A DNA stretch of 64,000 bases from Hirudinaria manillensis. Lineage: Eukaryota > Annelida > Clitellata > Hirudinida > Hirudinidae. The DNA lies in the NCBI GenBank assembly GCA_034509925.1, contig CM067532.1:6102142-6166141 (forward strand), read 5' to 3'. Shown here piece by piece: positions 61,194 to 64,000 of the stretch. Below the pieces are notes generated by a model that saw only the letters and a list, made by a program, of their open reading frames with translations, searched no databases and was not told where the DNA came from. Within the stretch, counting starts at the first letter, position 1; every line of letters begins with the position of its first letter. Made by a program: the position numbers and the translations under genes.

Positions 61194-63729
61194 TTAGCTG
61201 TTTTGCACATCATTTGTGGGAGAATCAGTGCCAGTTTGCAGGCAAAATTCTTTGAACTGACTAATTAGATGACAAATAGTTTCTTTATCAATTTTGTTTT
61301 CTTGACCAGAAAATACTTTCTGCTGTGACATATCTATAACTGCAACCAATGGATCTCTGCCATCAATTTGTGCAAAGGATCTTATGGAATCTGCAACTTC
61401 GTCACTCTACAATATTTTTTTTTATATTGAGCATGAAGCAAACATAAAATCTGAAATTTTAGAAAACTTCTTTAAAAAATGAATTTTTACCTGGTTGCCT
61501 TCGTAAAAGAACTTCATCTGTGGAAGCTCATTAGCATATTTACAACTCAACTTCTGTTCCTTTGAATATTCTTCAGCAGGATTTGTCAATAGGTCCAAGG
61601 CTTGATCAATGAGAGATGCCTTTCCATCTTGGAAAATCACTATTAATAAAAAATTGCCCAAACTTTAGCCTAAAAAATTTCAACCTGTGAAGAGAACCAA
61701 GCACGGAGAATCTTGAAGATCATTGATGTTGGTGTCATTTAGCTCTTCTACGAGGTCAGGCTTCCATGGATAGTTCTTAAATTATTGATGACATTTAATT
61801 ATGCTGTGCAATCCTCATAATTGTAAGTCAAGGTGTGATTTTAGATAAGTTTTGTCTTTGGATATGTTAACAATATTTTTGTATTAAGTCAGGACTATTA
61901 AAGTCTATTGGACTGGGCAATTAAAGTCTATAATCAGGTATAACCAACATGGGTTTACACCATATAATAAAATTCAATAATTCTATTTTTCAGGTTATTA
62001 TAAAGATATTATATTTTTTTAATTGCCTAAAAACATCTAGTAACTAAAATTTAAAGTGCATTCTTTATAAAAAAATATGAATGAATTACTGGTTTAGGAA
62101 TAACCTATAAACTTAAAATTTGTGCTAAATAACAGTTACAGACCAATACCTTGGCATCCAAATCATTAAAAACTGAACTCCTTGCATTATGGCATATCAC
62201 CTCATTGTCCTCACTGAGCATAACCAATGTAGGAATGCCTGGAATCAAAACAATTTATCAACTTAACTAACACAAATATATAAAATAAATGATAAAATGT
62301 AAAAAAAATTCTACGGATAAACTCCAACCTTGACTATGCACTAACCCTCAACTTGAAATTGTTTGGTTAATAATTTTATTCTCTGATCTTGGAAGGGCAG
62401 GACAAGCCATGGCATTGTTTGCGAATACTCCTGGAAAGACTCCTGAGATCTATCAAAACTAGCAAAAATAATCTCAAACTTGTTCTTATCAGACTTCTTG
62501 ACTTTATTATAGACTTCAATCAATTGCGGAGTGAACATTCGGCAAGGAGGACACTAAAATGCAATGGGCAATTAAGAAAGTTTGTAGTAACATTTTATAT
62601 AATTTATAAAAAATAATATACTAAAACACAGCTGAGCCAAGCTAGTTAACAAAATAAGACATGCATACAATGTAAAAACTTGTGGCTTAGCAGAAGGTGT
62701 GGTGCTGTCAGTAAGTCAAATAAATGAGGTTTGACTGTTTTTTAATGTAATAAAATGAATAAAAAAAATAAAATAATAATTTGCCTACAGTTTGGCAGCG
62801 TAATATGTCCATATGTCTATTTTTTTTACAAATCTGTTCCCCTTCCAACCCCAACCATATTTATGTCCAACAGATGTAAAAAATTTAGCCCTCCATAAAA
62901 TTCATTGAATACCTCTTAAATAAAGTATAATAATAATAATACAAAAAAAATAAACATAATGATGACATACCCAGTGAGCTGAGAAATATATTCCTTTAAT
63001 GCTGTTAGCCAGAACCTCTGAACAATCTAGCAGTTCTCCATTTTGTAAAAATTTCTGGTTAAAACATTCTTCTAAAGATGGTTCCCTCCATGGAAAGTTA
63101 TCTCCATTAAGGTCTTGTGAAATGTGGTCCCGACCATGTGTTGATATTAATTCGGAGCTACATCCATCCACCAAAACCAGACTAGGTATTTCTTTGACAC
63201 TGAATTTTCTTGATAGTTTCTTCTGCATTTTCAAATGTTCTTTGCTTTTATTAGTTTTTATAATTATTCACAAACATCATAAGCTATGCTTCATCTACCT
63301 CCACATTTTAAAATAACAATTGAAGCAATAGTTAATTAAGCAAAAACTCAATCAAAACCCATTGAAATCATACTTATTGCAATGTAAGAAATATCTAACC
63401 CTCAGCCTGTGATTCTTGAAAGAAATAGCAGGCCACGGAGTATTCTTTATACTATCCTCGAAGCCATTCAAATCGGCATCAGAACTTACGAATATCACTT
63501 CAAAATGACTAACACCATTTAAAGGCTTGCCTTTATTCAACCTATTTTGCAATCGTTCGTAAAATAAAATAAGAAGTTCAGTGAAGGCGACGCAGGGCTC
63601 ACACCATGAGGCCGAAAAATAAAATCCGATGACTGTACCACTATTTTTCAAACCTTCGTAAATTTTCGAGACGTCTAATTTCTCATTTGATGTTAGATTA
63701 TTTCCGATAAGTTCCGATATGCTGCACAT
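61194..63729 (-). CDS. NXN: Nucleoredoxin (tandem thioredoxin-fold protein)
   Basis: A cytosolic/nuclear thioredoxin-family oxidoreductase that in vertebrates controls Dishevelled in Wnt signalling. Seven exons (63400-63729, 62971-63222, 62346-62553, 62150-62238, 61685-61775, 61491-61627, 61194-61406) join in frame to 439 aa, against 435 for human NXN. Domain 1 has an active site read as WCEPC (about residues 42-46) in GFYFSASWCEPCVAFTELL. Domain 2 has the standard WCPPC, split by an intron: GIYFSAHW at an exon end and CPPCRMFTPQLIEVY in the next. EIIFASFDRSQESFQEY, MPWLVLPFQD and GIPTLVMLSEDNEVI follow family order. The third, Cys-less domain is PCLVLFTDGK to VAVIDMSQQKVF. Start ATG 63729 gives MCSISELIG. 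Convergent with TMED. Confidence 0.93.
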
Positions 63730-64000
63730 CGTTCAAAACATCACAACCTCAACAGCATTAGAACAGATATGGTTGGAGTCATTAACGCTCACAGCCCCCT
63801 TTCCAGCTATGTCTATTTCCAGGTTGATGAAAAGTAATGTCAGGGGGTTTGATCGGATTCAAGAACTTTTCCAATAAAGCCGATTCTCTCCATCTTCTCC
63901 TACATACCAGGAAGAATTCACACTTTAGCGTAAGCATTTAATAACAGTAAAAATAATCTTACCTAAGCACATCCAGAAGACAAATACACTCCTGGAAAAT

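Overview
This is invertebrate animal nuclear DNA. It is AT-rich and dense in genes, and most genes are split by many short spliceosomal introns, nearly all with GT-AG boundaries. No operons, ribosome-binding sites or CRISPR arrays are visible. Several genes appear as the single ancestor of a vertebrate pair (USP44/USP49, RNF34/RFFL, ARID1A/ARID1B, KCNT1/KCNT2, TMED1/TMED5), which points to a non-vertebrate metazoan. I cannot name the phylum with confidence.

Layout: 1-7576 (+) is the 3' part of NUP160, a nuclear pore scaffold protein. 7909-15600 (-) is a complete 14-exon SLC5 sodium/sugar cotransporter. 17557-19276 (-) is an RNF34/RFFL-type FYVE-like/RING ubiquitin ligase. 21720-25624 (+) is a USP44/USP49-type deubiquitinase. 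26571-37588 (-) is a SLO2/KCNT potassium channel of about 28 exons. 38050-41307 (+) is a CPVL-type serine carboxypeptidase. 41753-50872 (-) is an ARID1/Osa subunit of the BAF chromatin remodeller. 53733-55799 (+) is an unrecognised, intronless, secreted Ig-domain and cysteine-rich protein. 56306-57291 (+) is POLR3G/RPC7 of RNA polymerase III. 59136-60186 (+) is a p24/TMED cargo receptor. 61194-63729 (-) is a nucleoredoxin.

The genes are mostly unrelated housekeeping or signalling genes and do not form a pathway. Neighbours lie in alternating convergent and divergent pairs; the closest divergent pair is SLO2/CPVL, with 461 bp between start codons. For most genes I rebuilt the exon joins by hand. 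The SLC5 (668 aa), RNF34/RFFL (354 aa), USP44/49 (752 aa), CPVL (465 aa), POLR3G (212 aa), TMED (219 aa) and nucleoredoxin (439 aa) models keep an open frame throughout, so these look intact. NUP160 is cut by the window edge. Two or three ARID1 joins are uncertain.

Mobile-element debris is limited: a decayed Tc1-like transposase upstream of the Ig gene, two 3' fragments of non-LTR retrotransposons, an L2-like tail in a NUP160 intron, a hAT-like end in SLO2, and three dispersed copies of a short motif that may mark a MITE family.

The most notable observations are the intronless secreted Ig/cysteine-rich protein, replacement of key residues of the vertebrate Slack sodium-sensing motif in SLO2 together with a very acidic linker, an N-myristoylation consensus at the start of the RNF34/RFFL-like ligase, and recurrent weak GTTGGY splice donors.
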